Source of the DNA: Zasmidium citrigriseum
Taxonomy: Eukaryota; Ascomycota; Dothideomycetes; Mycosphaerellales; Mycosphaerellaceae
Direction of reading: 5' to 3'
Length of the DNA: 64,000 bases
NCBI GenBank assembly: GCA_002786025.1
Contig: NHNW01000017.1
Coordinates: forward strand, 620,001 to 684,000
Position numbers and translations under genes: made by a program. The first letter of the stretch is position 1, and each line of letters begins with the position of its first letter. Under the pieces are notes generated by a model, which was not told the origin of the DNA, did not search any database, and saw only the letters and a program-made list of their open reading frames with translations. Shown here in pieces: positions 32,904-43,119 of the stretch.

Positions 32904-35900
32904 TCAAGCAATCTCAGCGATGCTCTGGCGAAGGATCCTGCTCTTCAACTCAGCATCGCGTTGCACGCGATAGTAATTGTCAGTGAAGTCCGAGCAGTTC
33001 ATGGCCCGCAGGAACTCTTCGTCGTGGGTGATGACGATGAGCTGGAAGTTGCGCTGCGCACGACGCTGGCGAATGATCTCTCCCAAGCTCTTCGCCAAAG
33101 CAAGGATGTTCTCTTGGTCGAGGTTGGTGGTCGGCTCGTCGAGAGCAATCATACCGCAGTTGTTGCCGAAGCACTCCGCGAGGGCCAGACGAATGATGAT
33201 GGAAGCCAGCACTTTCTGACCTGCCGAGCAGCGACCACGCATGTCCATCTCCGTGTCTTGCTTGATCATGCAGACGCGATAGTTGTAGCTCTTGTTCGCC
33301 TTCTGGGTCTCACTCTCGCTGCGGATGAGGATGGTGTCGACGTCCGTACCCTGGTAGGTGCTACGCCAGAGGTCTGCGATGATGCGGTTGATCTCCTCCA
33401 TCTTGAGGGAGTGGTACTTCATGATTGCTTTGTCCAGCGCTCCCACACAACGTCCGAGATCGTCAATCGCAGCCTTGGTGGTCTCCACCGCCACATGAGC
33501 CTGCTTGTACTTGTTCTTGGCATCCTTGTAGTCGGTCTCCCAGTCTTGATAGGCTTGATTGAGGGCTGAGTCGACTTCCTTCAGCTGGCCAGAGACACCG
33601 GCTTCTTCTGCTGCGAACTTGTTGCGCTCGCTCTGCCAGTGCTGAGCATCTCGCTCGTACCTCGCCTTATCGGCCTCAGCGTTGTGGCTCTCGAGTTCAG
33701 CTATCTCCCTGTTAAGGGCCTCTAGCTGACGCAAGTCGCGACGGAAACGCTGATTGTCGATGATACTCCGCTTCGTCTCGTCAACGTCACGGTTTCGATC
33801 CTCAAGCTGCTTGATCGTGCGGCCAATGTTGCGCTGCTTGTCAAGGAGATCGTTCAGAGTGGCTTTCGCCGATTCGATCTCCTGTCGCCCACGCTTCAAC
33901 TGCTGCTCGCCTCCTCGGTCCAGGTACGCCTGAATCTCCTGGTCGGCCATCTTGAGCTTGTGCACACTGTTGTGCAGTTTGCTTGCCTTCTCTTGGAGCT
34001 CTCGATCACGATCTGCGCTGCGACGGGAGATGTCGTCGTATTTCAATTGCTCCGTAGACTGCTCAGACGCCAGGTCCTGGAGTTGGCTGTCGAATGTCTT
34101 GATCTCCTCGCGCTTCTCTGCCGTCAGGTTCTTGTACTCCTCCTCTTGAGCTTGCAACGCTCGCTTCTCCTTCAGCTGGTATTCAGCCTGGCTGACTTTG
34201 CCCTTGAGCTCGCTCGCCCGTAGTTCCAGAGTGTTGATGCGAGTCTTGACGCGATTGTGATTGTTTGATGCATCGCCGTGCCGAGCCTTCTGAGCCTTCG
34301 AGTCCTCACGGACCTTCTTCTGGTCAGTCTCGATCTCCTCCAGACTGCGAATCTTCTCCGCCGTCGTCTGCTTCTGCCGGACCTCCTCAATCTTGGATTG
34401 GAAGCTGGCGATTTCAGTCACGTACTTCGTGATGTTCTGCACGGTACGGGAGAGAGCATCGACATCACTCTTGGCCCGCTTCTTCTCATCGAATGTGTAA
34501 TCCTGCTGCTCCAACTCCGCAGTGAGACGCTTATGGTCCTGCTCAAGCTTCTGCAGGTCTGCTCGCTTGGACGGAAGGACTTGGTTGTGGAGCTTGTCCC
34601 AGGTCTCGTACGCAGGTCTCGCAGCCTTGGCTTCCTTCAAAACCTGCTCGACGGACTTGAGATTCTCTTCGGTCTCTTCGGCGGCTCCATACCTCTTCAA
34701 CTGGTCTTCGACGCTCTTGGTCAGCGTGTCGAGCTCCTGGTTGGTGGAGACTTTCTTGCAACAGATCCTGCACGCCTTCTTCTTCGTTGCGGAGTCAATG
34801 CATGACTGCAGAAACTCGATCACCTTGCCCAGTTGCTCCTTGTCTTGTTTGAGCTCGTCGCGGTTCCGCTCCACCTCCCCCATCTCGAAGAGGTAGTTCT
34901 CGGGTGCACAATCCAGGGCGTCGCTGATCGTCTTCTTGGCATCCTTGATGTCGTTCTGTGCAGACTCGACCTCGCTCTCGCGCTCTCTAATCTTGGCCTT
35001 GAGGTATTCCAACTCCTGAGCTACGCCGTTCCGCTGACGCTCAGCCTCAGAAAGTTCTGCACCTTTCTGCTCGGCCACACGCTGGAAGTCTCTGTCTGCC
35101 GTGGTTGGACTCCATGTACTACCAAGGAGAGAACTGAGCTTCTGGTCATGAGCTTTCTTCATAGTGTCCAATCCACGCTCACGGTCCTTGAGCTCTTTCT
35201 GAAAGAAATCCAGGTTGGCAGAATCCCCGGCTCGGCGTGCGGTCTCAGCATACTCAGCGTCAAGCTTCTCCTTGTCGTCCTCGAGTCGACGCATCTCAGA
35301 TTCAGCTGCTTCCATGACCGAGCTCCAGTCGGACTTGCTGAGTTCGTTGCGGGACTGATCAAGCTGGGTCTGGGTCTCTTGCAGCTGTGATTCGAGAGTC
35401 GCCTTTCCGCCCTCGTCCAGGTCGATCTGGTTCTGCTGTGCTCGCAGACCACTGATCTTGTTGTCATAGGTGGAAATAGTCTGACGTGCGGTCTTCTTGT
35501 TCTGGTCCAGTGCCGACTTGCGCTCGTAGATCCGGTTCAGCACCTTCTGCTGCGCCGAGAGCTCTTCTTGGGCTTGAGACCGGGCCTGTTCGAATTCGGC
35601 TTGTTGGTCGCGGGCTTTCTTGGAAATGTCTACCATGAATGCCTTGGCGCCTTCATCATTCACGTCGAGATCGTATCCGTAAATGCCGTGGCTGCGTGCC
35701 GTCTCCTGAATAAGTCGCTTCCGACTCTCAACCTGGCGATCGAAATTCTCCTTCTGTGCTTCGTACGCACCCACTTCGCGCTCTTTGGAGCTGGCTTCGT
35801 CGCGGGCCTCCTGTATTTGATTGGTCAATTGGTGATAGTCTGCCGTATTCTTGTCCAGATCAGCATTGTAAGCACTGATGCGCTCTTCATATTCCTCAAG

Positions 35901-36821
35901 CAACTGCTGAAGTGAGTCATCGGATTCGGACATCTCAGTGAGATTGAGACGCAAGCTCTGTACGCTCTCGTTCTTGGTCTGGCGGGCGATGCGTTTGCCT
36001 TTCAGCTCGCTCACGTAGTGATCGGCCTTTCCAGCCTGCTCCCAGAACTCCTCGGCCTTCCGCTTTGCTTCCTGAAGCTTCTTTCCCAACTCCGACTTCT
36101 GCTTCTGAAGTTTCTCCAGATCACTCTCGAGTCGCTTGCGCTGGATCTTTGACTTCGTGGCCTTTTCGTTGTCGCGCTTGCAATGATCCTCCGTCAATTT
36201 CAATTCATTCAACAGGGTCCGCTTGTTCTTCTGCAAGACTTTGAGGTTTTCGATTGCCTTGCTGTACTTGAGCGCTTCGAAAATCTGGTCGAACTTCTCC
36301 TTCAAATGCTTTGCATCTTCGAGAGGCCAGTATGACTCTTCTTGATGACAGAATATGACATAGTCGAGGATAGCCCGGGAGACACCCAGCGAACGCGGCA
36401 TGATGGTGTTCAGCTCTCCCGTCTTCGAGCTGATGATGTTGCGCTCTCCGTCCTTGACCATACGGATCGTGCCCTCGAGCTGCTTGGCGGTCCGAGCGCC
36501 TTTGGAGTTGATAGTGAGGGACATGTTGCGGGTGCAGACCATTCTCATGCCATTGACGGATGTGTAAAGGAGTTGGAGCTTAGCTAAAACTTCCTTCTCG
36601 CCGTCGAATTCGGGATCGTGGATGAGAGGCCCAGGCGATCTGCCACAGTATGGCGGTAGCTCGCCAGTGGTCAGGTACTTGAGACTCTCGATGATGGTAG
36701 TCTTTCCTGAGCCATTTACACCGACAATGAGTGTGACCGGAGTTTCGAAATGTATGGTCATCGGGTGCTTGGGCGAGAAAGAGCGCACGCCCTGGATGAA
36801 GACTTTCTCGATCTTCGACAT
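32904..36821 (-). CDS. RAD50: DNA double-strand break repair ATPase Rad50, 1305 aa
   Basis: A single intronless exon. The N-terminus has the SMC-type opening SFSPKHPMTIHFETPVTLIVG with Walker A GVNGSGKTT and the Q-loop region VIFCHQEESYWPLED. Two very long coiled coils flank the zinc hook CRIC (Cys684 and Cys687), through which two Rad50 molecules dimerise. At the C-terminus are the ABC signature (GRCSAGQKVLASIIIRLALA) and Walker B with D-loop (MIALDEPTTNLDQEN). Rad50 forms the MRN/MRX complex with Mre11 and Nbs1/Xrs2, tethering and processing broken DNA ends and telomeres in the nucleus. Length equals that of yeast and human Rad50. Confidence 0.98.
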   Translation of the reverse strand: MSKIEKVFIQGVRSFSPKHPMTIHFETPVTLIVGVNGSGKTTIIESLKYLTTGELPPYCGRSPGPLIHDPEFDGEKEVLAKLQLLYTSVNGMRMVCTRNMSLTINSKGARTAKQLEGTIRMVKDGERNIISSKTGELNTIMPRSLGVSRAILDYVIFCHQEESYWPLEDAKHLKEKFDQIFEALKYSKAIENLKVLQKNKRTLLNELKLTEDHCKRDNEKATKSKIQRKRLESDLEKLQKQKSELGKKLQEAKRKAEEFWEQAGKADHYVSELKGKRIARQTKNESVQSLRLNLTEMSESDDSLQQLLEEYEERISAYNADLDKNTADYHQLTNQIQEARDEASSKEREVGAYEAQKENFDRQVESRKRLIQETARSHGIYGYDLDVNDEGAKAFMVDISKKARDQQAEFEQARSQAQEELSAQQKVLNRIYERKSALDQNKKTARQTISTYDNKISGLRAQQNQIDLDEGGKATLESQLQETQTQLDQSRNELSKSDWSSVMEAAESEMRRLEDDKEKLDAEYAETARRAGDSANLDFFQKELKDRERGLDTMKKAHDQKLSSLLGSTWSPTTADRDFQRVAEQKGAELSEAERQRNGVAQELEYLKAKIRERESEVESAQNDIKDAKKTISDALDCAPENYLFEMGEVERNRDELKQDKEQLGKVIEFLQSCIDSATKKKACRICCKKVSTNQELDTLTKSVEDQLKRYGAAEETEENLKSVEQVLKEAKAARPAYETWDKLHNQVLPSKRADLQKLEQDHKRLTAELEQQDYTFDEKKRAKSDVDALSRTVQNITKYVTEIASFQSKIEEVRQKQTTAEKIRSLEEIETDQKKVREDSKAQKARHGDASNNHNRVKTRINTLELRASELKGKVSQAEYQLKEKRALQAQEEEYKNLTAEKREEIKTFDSQLQDLASEQSTEQLKYDDISRRSADRDRELQEKASKLHNSVHKLKMADQEIQAYLDRGGEQQLKRGRQEIESAKATLNDLLDKQRNIGRTIKQLEDRNRDVDETKRSIIDNQRFRRDLRQLEALNREIAELESHNAEADKARYERDAQHWQSERNKFAAEEAGVSGQLKEVDSALNQAYQDWETDYKDAKNKYKQAHVAVETTKAAIDDLGRCVGALDKAIMKYHSLKMEEINRIIADLWRSTYQGTDVDTILIRSESETQKANKSYNYRVCMIKQDTEMDMRGRCSAGQKVLASIIIRLALAECFGNNCGMIALDEPTTNLDQENILALAKSLGEIIRQRRAQRNFQLIVITHDEEFLRAMNCSDFTDNYYRVQRDAELKSRILRQSIAEIA

Positions 36822-37841
36822 GGTGGGCGATATTGATCAGTCTGGGTGGTTGTGTTTAATGGTTCTTCTTCGAGGGGTCCGGGAGTTGGTGGGGGATGGT
36901 GTTGGTCCTCGTGGATGGTCTGGAGATGAGGGAAGTTTTCAGACGGAAGGGCGATGCGTAGTTGTAGGCCGCGCCCGTGCCATGTCCCAGCGAGTGACGA
37001 GCGCAGAAGGCGGGCGACTGGTTGCAGAAGTGAGTTGAGATGGGGGTGAATGGCAAACGGAAAGTACGACCGTGAGCGCGCGAAATAGAGTTCGCGCTAG
37101 AGTCTACTAGCTTAGGCAGCGCAGAGCGCGATGTCACGTGCAGGAATCTGCTTTCAACTCTGCCCTGCTTCAAGTTGTATGTGATACTTTGATCAGTCCT
37201 TCTCAGTCGCCTTTGATCAATCCTTCAAACTACACGGCTACTACACTGACGCTGGAAGAGTTGTGTCGCTATGTTGGCACCAGAACAATCCTCCTGCGAA
37301 CAATCCATTTCGACCCCGTTGGTCCGGAATAGTAGAATGCTGTTCAGACATAGTATTTTCTAGTTCGAAAAGTCTTCATACAGTTGCTGCAACAAATCCG
37401 CAGGCAAGATTATGCGCTCACGCTGGTCTATCAAATTCATGGCGTTTGATAGGGCGTTGATATATGTTGATGACGTTCGGATCACAAGAGAGTGGCTCGG
37501 GAGTCAGTCGGCCAGAGTCGGAAGACAGCCGAGGCGCACATCACGAGGATGCAATTCGAAAGCCGCCTTTACGACCGCTCGCTTGCTGAACAATACAACA
37601 ATATTGCCAGCGCAACAAACCCACCAAATACCCCTCTCCACCCACTCGCCCTATATCTAATGGAATCGGCCGTCCTGCACAGCTTCCATCTCTCACGTAA
37701 CTCGCACCCGCCCATACAGTGACTACCGCCGGACGTCGCTGCCTGAGCAGTTGAACAACACAAACCCACACAAGCGGCGAAAAGGGCCACGAGCCTCGCC
37801 AACCCAACAAGTTTCGAATCAACGATTTCCGAACCGCCATC
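36822..37841. promoter_or_regulatory. Divergent region between RAD50 and the IFRD gene, 1.0 kb
   Basis: Promoters of both neighbours lie here. Short frames on both strands have no motif. No TATA box, repeat or RNA gene was recognised. Confidence 0.4.
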
Positions 37842-39176
37842 ATGCACGACCTCAGGAAAAAAGCCCTGCTGGAGAGCGGCAAGACCCTCTCGCGCAAGGC
37901 CCGTTCCAAGGAGACGACGCCTCCGACAAGCAGGAACATCAGCCGTGGCAACTCCGCTGCCCCGTCGCCGCGTGGCTCGCGTGTAGCCAGTCGGGCAGGC
38001 TCAGACGATGAAGGCGATTTTAGCGACGATACCGAGTGGAGCACCAACAGTATCGACGCTCTTGTTGCCCCGAGCGAATTGGACGGCGACGACGCGAATG
38101 ACGCATGGATCGCCGACCTGGAGGATCGAATCAACGCCATCGTTGATCGCAAGAGGAGTTCCACAGAAGGAAGAGAGCAGCAGATGAGTGCATTCATCAC
38201 AGCCTTGACTCGGCACTTTGCTCGCGAGGAGCTGCGACCTAAGGTGGACGAGCTTTTGCCAGCGCTGTTGAAGAGCGTGAAAGCCGGCCAGTCAGAGCGG
38301 GAGACAATCTTGGCTATGAAAGCTCTGGCCATGATCTTGATCACCGAACCGTCTGAGACGATTTACGATGCAGTCCAAGACCCGATTAAGAAGACCATCA
38401 ACGACTCCGAGCATGCTGCTGCCAAAATGGCCGCAATCCACGCGCTTAGCATAGCAACATTCTATGGTGGCGCATCAGTGGAAGAGACGCAGGAGGTGAT
38501 GGATTTCTTTCTGGACATTGCCTCAACAGACGGGGCCTTGATCGAGGAGGCTGACAACGGAGACATTGTGGTGGCCTCGCTTGAAGAATGGGGTTTCTTG
38601 GCCACACAGATGGATGATTTGGAGGAGTCGACGGAGGCAGCCATGGATACCTTTGTGGATCAGCTCGAGAGCAGTGATGTTGGTGTGCAGATAGCGGCCG
38701 GTGACAACATTGCGCTGCTCTACGAGAAGAGCTACACTGAAGCCGAGTCCGATGATGAACCGGAAGACGCAGACGAAGAAGACGGAGATGGCAACCGCAT
38801 GGTAAAGCGCTATACCGTTTACCGGCAAACCCACCATCTTCAGCAGATTCTGGAAAAGCTGGCCAAGGCCTCTTCCAAGAGAATATCCAAGCAGGACAGA
38901 AAACACTTGCACTTGGAATTCAACGACATTCTCAATACCATTGAAAAGCCGACTCGAGGGCCGCGCTACAGCACAGCACTGGACGAAGAAGGCCGAGAGC
39001 TGGGGTCGAGAATGAAGATTGCCATATCTGGCGGCGGCAAGATGACCATTGACAAGTGGTGGAAGTTGCACCGCCTGAATGCTTTGAAGCGTTTGTTGCA
39101 GAGCGGGTTCATGGTGCATTACGAATTCAACCAGACTGTGTTCGACAGTCTCCCCGTCATCGTGGAAGACAACTAG
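37842..39176 (+). CDS. IFRD (interferon-related developmental regulator) family protein, 444 aa
   Basis: Single exon, ATG at 37842 in good context (CCATCATGC). The N-terminus is basic and Ser/Pro-rich (LRKKALLESGKTLSRKARSK). An acidic patch EGDFSDDTEWSTNSIDAL is followed by helical ARM-like repeats (EQQMSAFITALTRHFA, RETILAMKALAMILITEPSE, VQIAAGDNIALLYEKSY). The C-terminal IFRD region carries the typical TIDKWWKLHRLNALKRLLQSGF. IFRD proteins in animals act as transcriptional co-regulators. The fungal orthologue is poorly studied, but the family assignment is firm. An acidic insert (EPEDADEEDGDGN) sits before the C-terminal domain. Confidence 0.9.
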   Translation: MHDLRKKALLESGKTLSRKARSKETTPPTSRNISRGNSAAPSPRGSRVASRAGSDDEGDFSDDTEWSTNSIDALVAPSELDGDDANDAWIADLEDRINAIVDRKRSSTEGREQQMSAFITALTRHFAREELRPKVDELLPALLKSVKAGQSERETILAMKALAMILITEPSETIYDAVQDPIKKTINDSEHAAAKMAAIHALSIATFYGGASVEETQEVMDFFLDIASTDGALIEEADNGDIVVASLEEWGFLATQMDDLEESTEAAMDTFVDQLESSDVGVQIAAGDNIALLYEKSYTEAESDDEPEDADEEDGDGNRMVKRYTVYRQTHHLQQILEKLAKASSKRISKQDRKHLHLEFNDILNTIEKPTRGPRYSTALDEEGRELGSRMKIAISGGGKMTIDKWWKLHRLNALKRLLQSGFMVHYEFNQTVFDSLPVIVEDN

Positions 39177-39787
39177 AAAAAGACTTTTTCAAAGAGGACA
39201 TTCAAGATGCATTCATTGAGGGCATTTGCATGAGGTATATGAGAGACGATTGGGTTATGAGTACAGAGATATGACATGATATGCAGCTCAGGCTGTCAAC
39301 ACCACCCTTCCCTCACGAGTAGCATAGCGGTAAGGCAGCACTTCACCCAAACTCCAGTATCCAACTCATCTCGTGTCTTCGATCCACGCGTTCCTGTACA
39401 TTCAATTGACGGAATATTAGGTGTCTCCTCCCTCCAACCGAATCAGCAATGAGCTCGACCCCTTCACCTCTCGGCCTCACCCTGCATATGCCCTTGAGCT
39501 CAGCAAAACTGTAAACACCTGTTGTGGGACCTTTACATCAGCGTCCTTACACATCTACCTACCCCGCCAGAAGAGAGTCAGTCGACTATATATGTATCAT
39601 CCGAACCTATCCGCACCTCTTTTGCATCTCAACACTTTCATTGTTTCTTATCGAACCAGACAACTGAACCAATATTCATCAACAAAATCAACGACCTGGT
39701 ACGACAGAAGATGGGAGGCTTCTCAGCAGCAGGGACGATGCTCTACCAGCATGATCAAGGTACCCAACAACACATTGCAAACCAATT
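39177..39787. other. THI5 promoter and distal 5' leader, about 610 bp
   Basis: This contains the 3' flank of the IFRD gene and the promoter of THI5. A short uORF starts at 39711 (ATGGGAGGC...) and would end at 39842, inside the riboswitch. Candidate 5' splice sites for a leader intron are GTACGA at about 39699 and GTACCC at about 39760. The THI5 coding introns 2 and 3 also begin GTACGA. Confidence 0.45.
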
Positions 39788-39898
39788 GCATGGCGGGTGT
39801 TCATTTGCTTCTCATGCCCTTTCCCCAAGGGCGAGCATCTGAGCTGAGATAATACCGTTGGAACCTGATCAGCGTTCATACCTGCGCAGGGACTATGC
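39788..39898 (+). promoter_or_regulatory. TPP riboswitch aptamer upstream of THI5
   Basis: The conserved thiamin pyrophosphate aptamer core is clear. CTGAGATAATACC (39844-39856) is followed by GGAACCTGATCAGCG (39860-39874) and ATACCTGCGCAGGGA (39878-39892). These correspond to the CTGAGA, GAACCTGATC and xGCGxAGGGA blocks of the THI element. The outer stem P1 forms from GCATGG (39788-39793) and CTATGC (39893-39898). CGGGTGTT opposite AATACCG gives P2. The variable P3 arm includes GCCCTT/AAGGGC. It sits 74 bp before the THI5 start, followed by ATTGAC (branch-like) and a TGTAG 3' splice site just before the ATG. This is the setting in which fungal aptamers control alternative splicing. Confidence 0.93.
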
Positions 39899-39971
39899 CT
39901 TTCCCCTTCCCTCCCTTTTCATGATAGCAGGACGTGTGGGGTGTATTGACTGTAGCAGCGTTACCACCACC

Positions 39972-41163
39972 ATGTCGACGGACAAGATCACCTTCTTGAC
40001 CAACTGGTGGGAGTTGACACTTGTTGGGTGAGGGGTTTGGGCTAATGTAGACAAGGCACGCCACGCCGTACCATGCGCCGCTGTACCTCGCCCAGGCGAA
40101 GGGGTACTTCAAGGAAGAGGGGATCAAGGTTGCAATCTTGGAACCGAATGATCCAAGTGTACGATGGCCTTGGATCAAGAAGCTCGACGATGGCCACTGA
40201 CCAGAATCTAGGATGTGACTGAGATCATCGGAAGCCAGAAGGTCGACCTTGGCTTCAAGGCCATGATCCACACGTTGGCTGTACGATGCACCTACATCCT
40301 TGGAGAACGATATACTGACAACTTCCCAGGCCAAAGCCCGCAACTTCCCCATCCAATCCATCGGCTCCCTCCTCGACGAGCCCTTCACCGGCGTCGTCTA
40401 CCTCAAAGACTCCGGCATCACGCCCGACTTCCACACCCTCAAGGGCAAACGCATCGGCTACGTAGGCGAATTCGGCAAGATCCAAATCGACGAACTCACC
40501 TCTCACTACGGGATGTCCCCCTCCGACTACACCGCCATTCGCTGCGGCATGAACGTCTCCAAAGCCATCATCAAAGGCGAGATCGACGCCGGAATCGGCC
40601 TCGAGAACGTCCAAATGGTCGAGCTGGCCGAATGGCTCGCCGCTCAAGGCCGTCCCCGTGACGACGTCCAGATGCTTCGTATTGATGAATTGGCCGAGCT
40701 GGGCTGCTGCTGCTTCTGCTCCATCCTGTACATCGGCAACGAAGCCTTCATCAAAGCCCACCCAACCGAAGTCCGCGCTTTCATGCGCGCCGTCAAGAAA
40801 GCCACGGACTTCGTTCTCGCCTCTCCAGAAACCGCCTGGGCTGAGTACATCGATTTCAAGCCGGCCATGGGCACCGAGCTCAACCGCAAGATTTTCGAGA
40901 GGTCTTTTGCGTACTTTAGCAAGGATCTTAAGAATGTCGCTAGGGATTGGGCGAAGGTCACCAAGTACGGGAAGCGTTTGGGGGTTCTTGATGCGGGCTT
41001 TGAGCCGAACTATACGAATGAGTTTTTGGAGTGGGATGGTGAGGGCGAGCAGGTTGATCCTACTGGGGATCAGAAGAAGATGGTTGAATTGCAGAAGGAG
41101 GTTGCCGAGAAGGGTGGGTTTAGGCGTTTGGATGTGGAGCGTGCTGTCGCTGCCAGCGCCTGA
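39972..41163 (+). CDS. THI5: 4-amino-5-hydroxymethyl-2-methylpyrimidine phosphate synthase (THI5/NMT1), 346 aa
   Basis: Four exons: 39972-40006, 40056-40158, 40212-40280 and 40330-41163; introns are 49-53 bp. The spliced start [20 protein letters not shown] is the classic Thi5 N-terminus. His66 (MIHTLA) and the iron-binding CCCFC at 195-199 fall at the positions known from yeast Thi5, which confirms the splicing. The enzyme makes the thiamin pyrimidine (HMP-P) from pyridoxal phosphate and its own active-site His in a single-turnover, iron-dependent reaction. [17 protein letters not shown] and [10 protein letters not shown] are further landmarks. Expression should be repressed by thiamin through the riboswitch immediately upstream. 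Confidence 0.97.
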
Positions 41164-41483
41164 ACGATATGATGAGTGAGCTCGAGAGACGAACATTGAC
41201 GATGGAATCGTTGAAGGGGAGTTTCGTTTGAACAGGCCTAGGCAAACTTCCATTCGTTTTCAGATATGTACAAGCCTAAAGCCCTCAAACGATTGATACA
41301 TCTCCCCAAAACAAGGCTTTTTGCACACTTCCTGTTGAAAGGTCGGGTATCTTTGTCGAAAACGCTATGCCACCCAGTCACCTTCAAATGCATCGACTCG
41401 TCTCCTCTCCCAGCCACTTCTTCCTGGTGTTGAATCAGCGTTCATCACACCTTCTCACACCATACAGCCTACCCCAATCTTTC
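41164..41483. other. Convergent intergenic region, 320 bp
   Basis: This lies between the 3' ends of THI5 and the SET-like gene. Nothing is recognised. Confidence 0.4.
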
Positions 41484-42140
41484 TCACTGTTTCGCATCTC
41501 TCTCCTCTGCCAACTTTAGGATATGATCGTTCACAAACCATCTCTCCAGTGTCTTCGCGCTCAACTTGGAGCTCCCAACCACCTGTCCCAGACATACTCC
41601 CTTCGGTGCCCCACACAAGCATTCAAATCCTCGGTCCATCTCCCATTCCGTGCTTGGGTAGAAGAAAGTCAAAGGCTCTCCAGGCTCAATTCCCTTGTCT
41701 CTGGACACCGTGACTTCACCTGCCAGTCCATGCTGTCCAACGCCCAGAATCTCGCCATTCCTGTTCCCATTTGGTGGCGATTGTGGGTACTTCCCTGTAG
41801 CAGCGTCCGGGGCGAAAGTGTGTACTTCGAGAGATGGCTGGCAAGAGTGGTTCATGTACAGGAGAGCAGATTGCGGATCCGTGTGAGTTGTGGCCGAGGT
41901 CTGGATCGTTTTCCAGATTGGACTCGGTTGAGGCTCGTGCGACGTGATATAGGCGAAATGGGCACCGGCCGGGAGGGAGACCTTTGAAACGACGCAGAGG
42001 CCTGCTGGGGTGTTCACGAAGGAGACCAGTTTCTCGAGCGAGTTTATTGAAAGGTCGTACGCGGAGGCTTTGGAGTGGAGGGAGGTGACGTCCGTCGTGC
42101 CATTGCTTTCGCCGTTCGTGTGGCCGTTGGTTTGAGTCAT
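41484..42140 (-). CDS. Small SET-domain-like protein, 218 aa
   Basis: Single exon; ATG at 42140 (MTQTNGHTNG). The frame extends further upstream but has no earlier ATG in good context. After a polar leader, residues suggest the C-terminal half of a SET fold. LLYMNHSCQPSLEV is the NHSC motif of the SET pseudoknot. GEPLTFFYPSTEWEM is the F-x-Y-P-x-T-E-W motif, followed by a post-SET-like Cys cluster (FECLCGAPKGVCLG). The large N-terminal part of typical histone methyltransferases is missing, so activity is uncertain. Such short SET-like proteins are widespread in ascomycetes with unknown substrates. The nucleus or cytosol is possible; no targeting signal is seen. Confidence 0.8.
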   Translation of the reverse strand: MTQTNGHTNGESNGTTDVTSLHSKASAYDLSINSLEKLVSFVNTPAGLCVVSKVSLPAGAHFAYITSHEPQPSPIWKTIQTSATTHTDPQSALLYMNHSCQPSLEVHTFAPDAATGKYPQSPPNGNRNGEILGVGQHGLAGEVTVSRDKGIEPGEPLTFFYPSTEWEMDRGFECLCGAPKGVCLGQVVGSSKLSAKTLERWFVNDHILKLAEERDAKQ

Positions 42141-43119
42141 TTTGACAAGTATGAAATGTCTTGGTCTTAGGAAGAGAAGGCAATGCAGAGGGGATGTTTT
42201 TAATGAAGAGAAAGAAAAGACGAGACAGACCAAGATTCAGATCTTTGTGCAACCGAGCTCCAAGACCAGGCCATTGGCTCGTCCCTGAACAAGACCCCAG
42301 CCCGCCCCAAAGATCCAGATTGCCGCTGCGTGGGGAAAAGACAACGACAGGGACAGCAAGAGAGCGGCGGTCCGATTGTCCGAGCCAGCAGGCGCGGTTA
42401 AAAGACGTCTCCACGGCACTTGCCTGTGCAGTGATGTGCATGTGCAGTTTTAGAGTTCTCCCTAAGAGCTGTCGCTGCTGCAAGAAGGCGTGGGAGTTGT
42501 GGCATCAAACCGAGTTCTTCCGTGATCTGTTTCCTGTGCCGTAGCGAGGGCATTGGCTTCTTTGAGGATGAAATTGCACATCGGCCGGGTAGCTGTTTCT
42601 TTGACCTTCTGCCATTGTGGGCCACTTGCGGTTTGGCAGGGAAGCTGTGCTGGAGCTTGTCGGGAATGCTGTTGTGCCTCACATGATTGTGACTAGATAT
42701 CTCCTATCTCGAGAGTCTTCATAATAATATGAAACTATTTCACAGTCGCATAACGTCGATCTGGCTTGGTCAATTGTCGCTCTGTCGATGTTCGGAGGGT
42801 TTCAAAAGCGAGGTGTCGTCTTTGACGGGCCCGTGCGCTGCAGGGATCTCTAGCCGAGGCTAGCCATCACCTCACCTTTCACTTCACCTCGTCCCAAGTC
42901 CCAAGGATCTCGGAAAGCAGTCGGATATGAACATCTTTTCGATTCAGGTTTCGTTGCAGCATGCTATGGAGCTGTGAGTAGTCCAAGGCGAACACGAGGC
43001 CGTTCGATCCTGTGGAACCGCATCCCGCCACTCCTACCCCAAGAGCATCTTTCCTCTCCTCCATCATGAACCTCTCATGCCCAAAGTCTTTTGCATTGTA
43101 CGCCTTTGACGACATCGCA
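42141..43119. other. Region downstream of the 630-aa gene, containing a second open frame
   Basis: About 0.7 kb (42141-42878) has no recognisable gene and holds the SET-like promoter. The segment 42879-43178 on minus is open in a different frame from the upstream gene for 99 codons and reads like real protein at its end (FALDYSQLHSMLQRNLNRK). See findings. Confidence 0.4.

Noticed and set aside
37541..38344. 267-codon minus-strand frame over the IFRD gene start
   Set aside because: Antisense shadow of a gene with clear domain matches.
39311..39395. tRNA-like A-box and TTCGATC segment upstream of THI5
   Set aside because: The acceptor and T-stem do not fold: mismatch at the closing T-stem pair and wrong spacing.
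40255..41253. 332-codon minus-strand frame over THI5
   Set aside because: Antisense shadow of THI5; the sense frame carries all Thi5 motifs.
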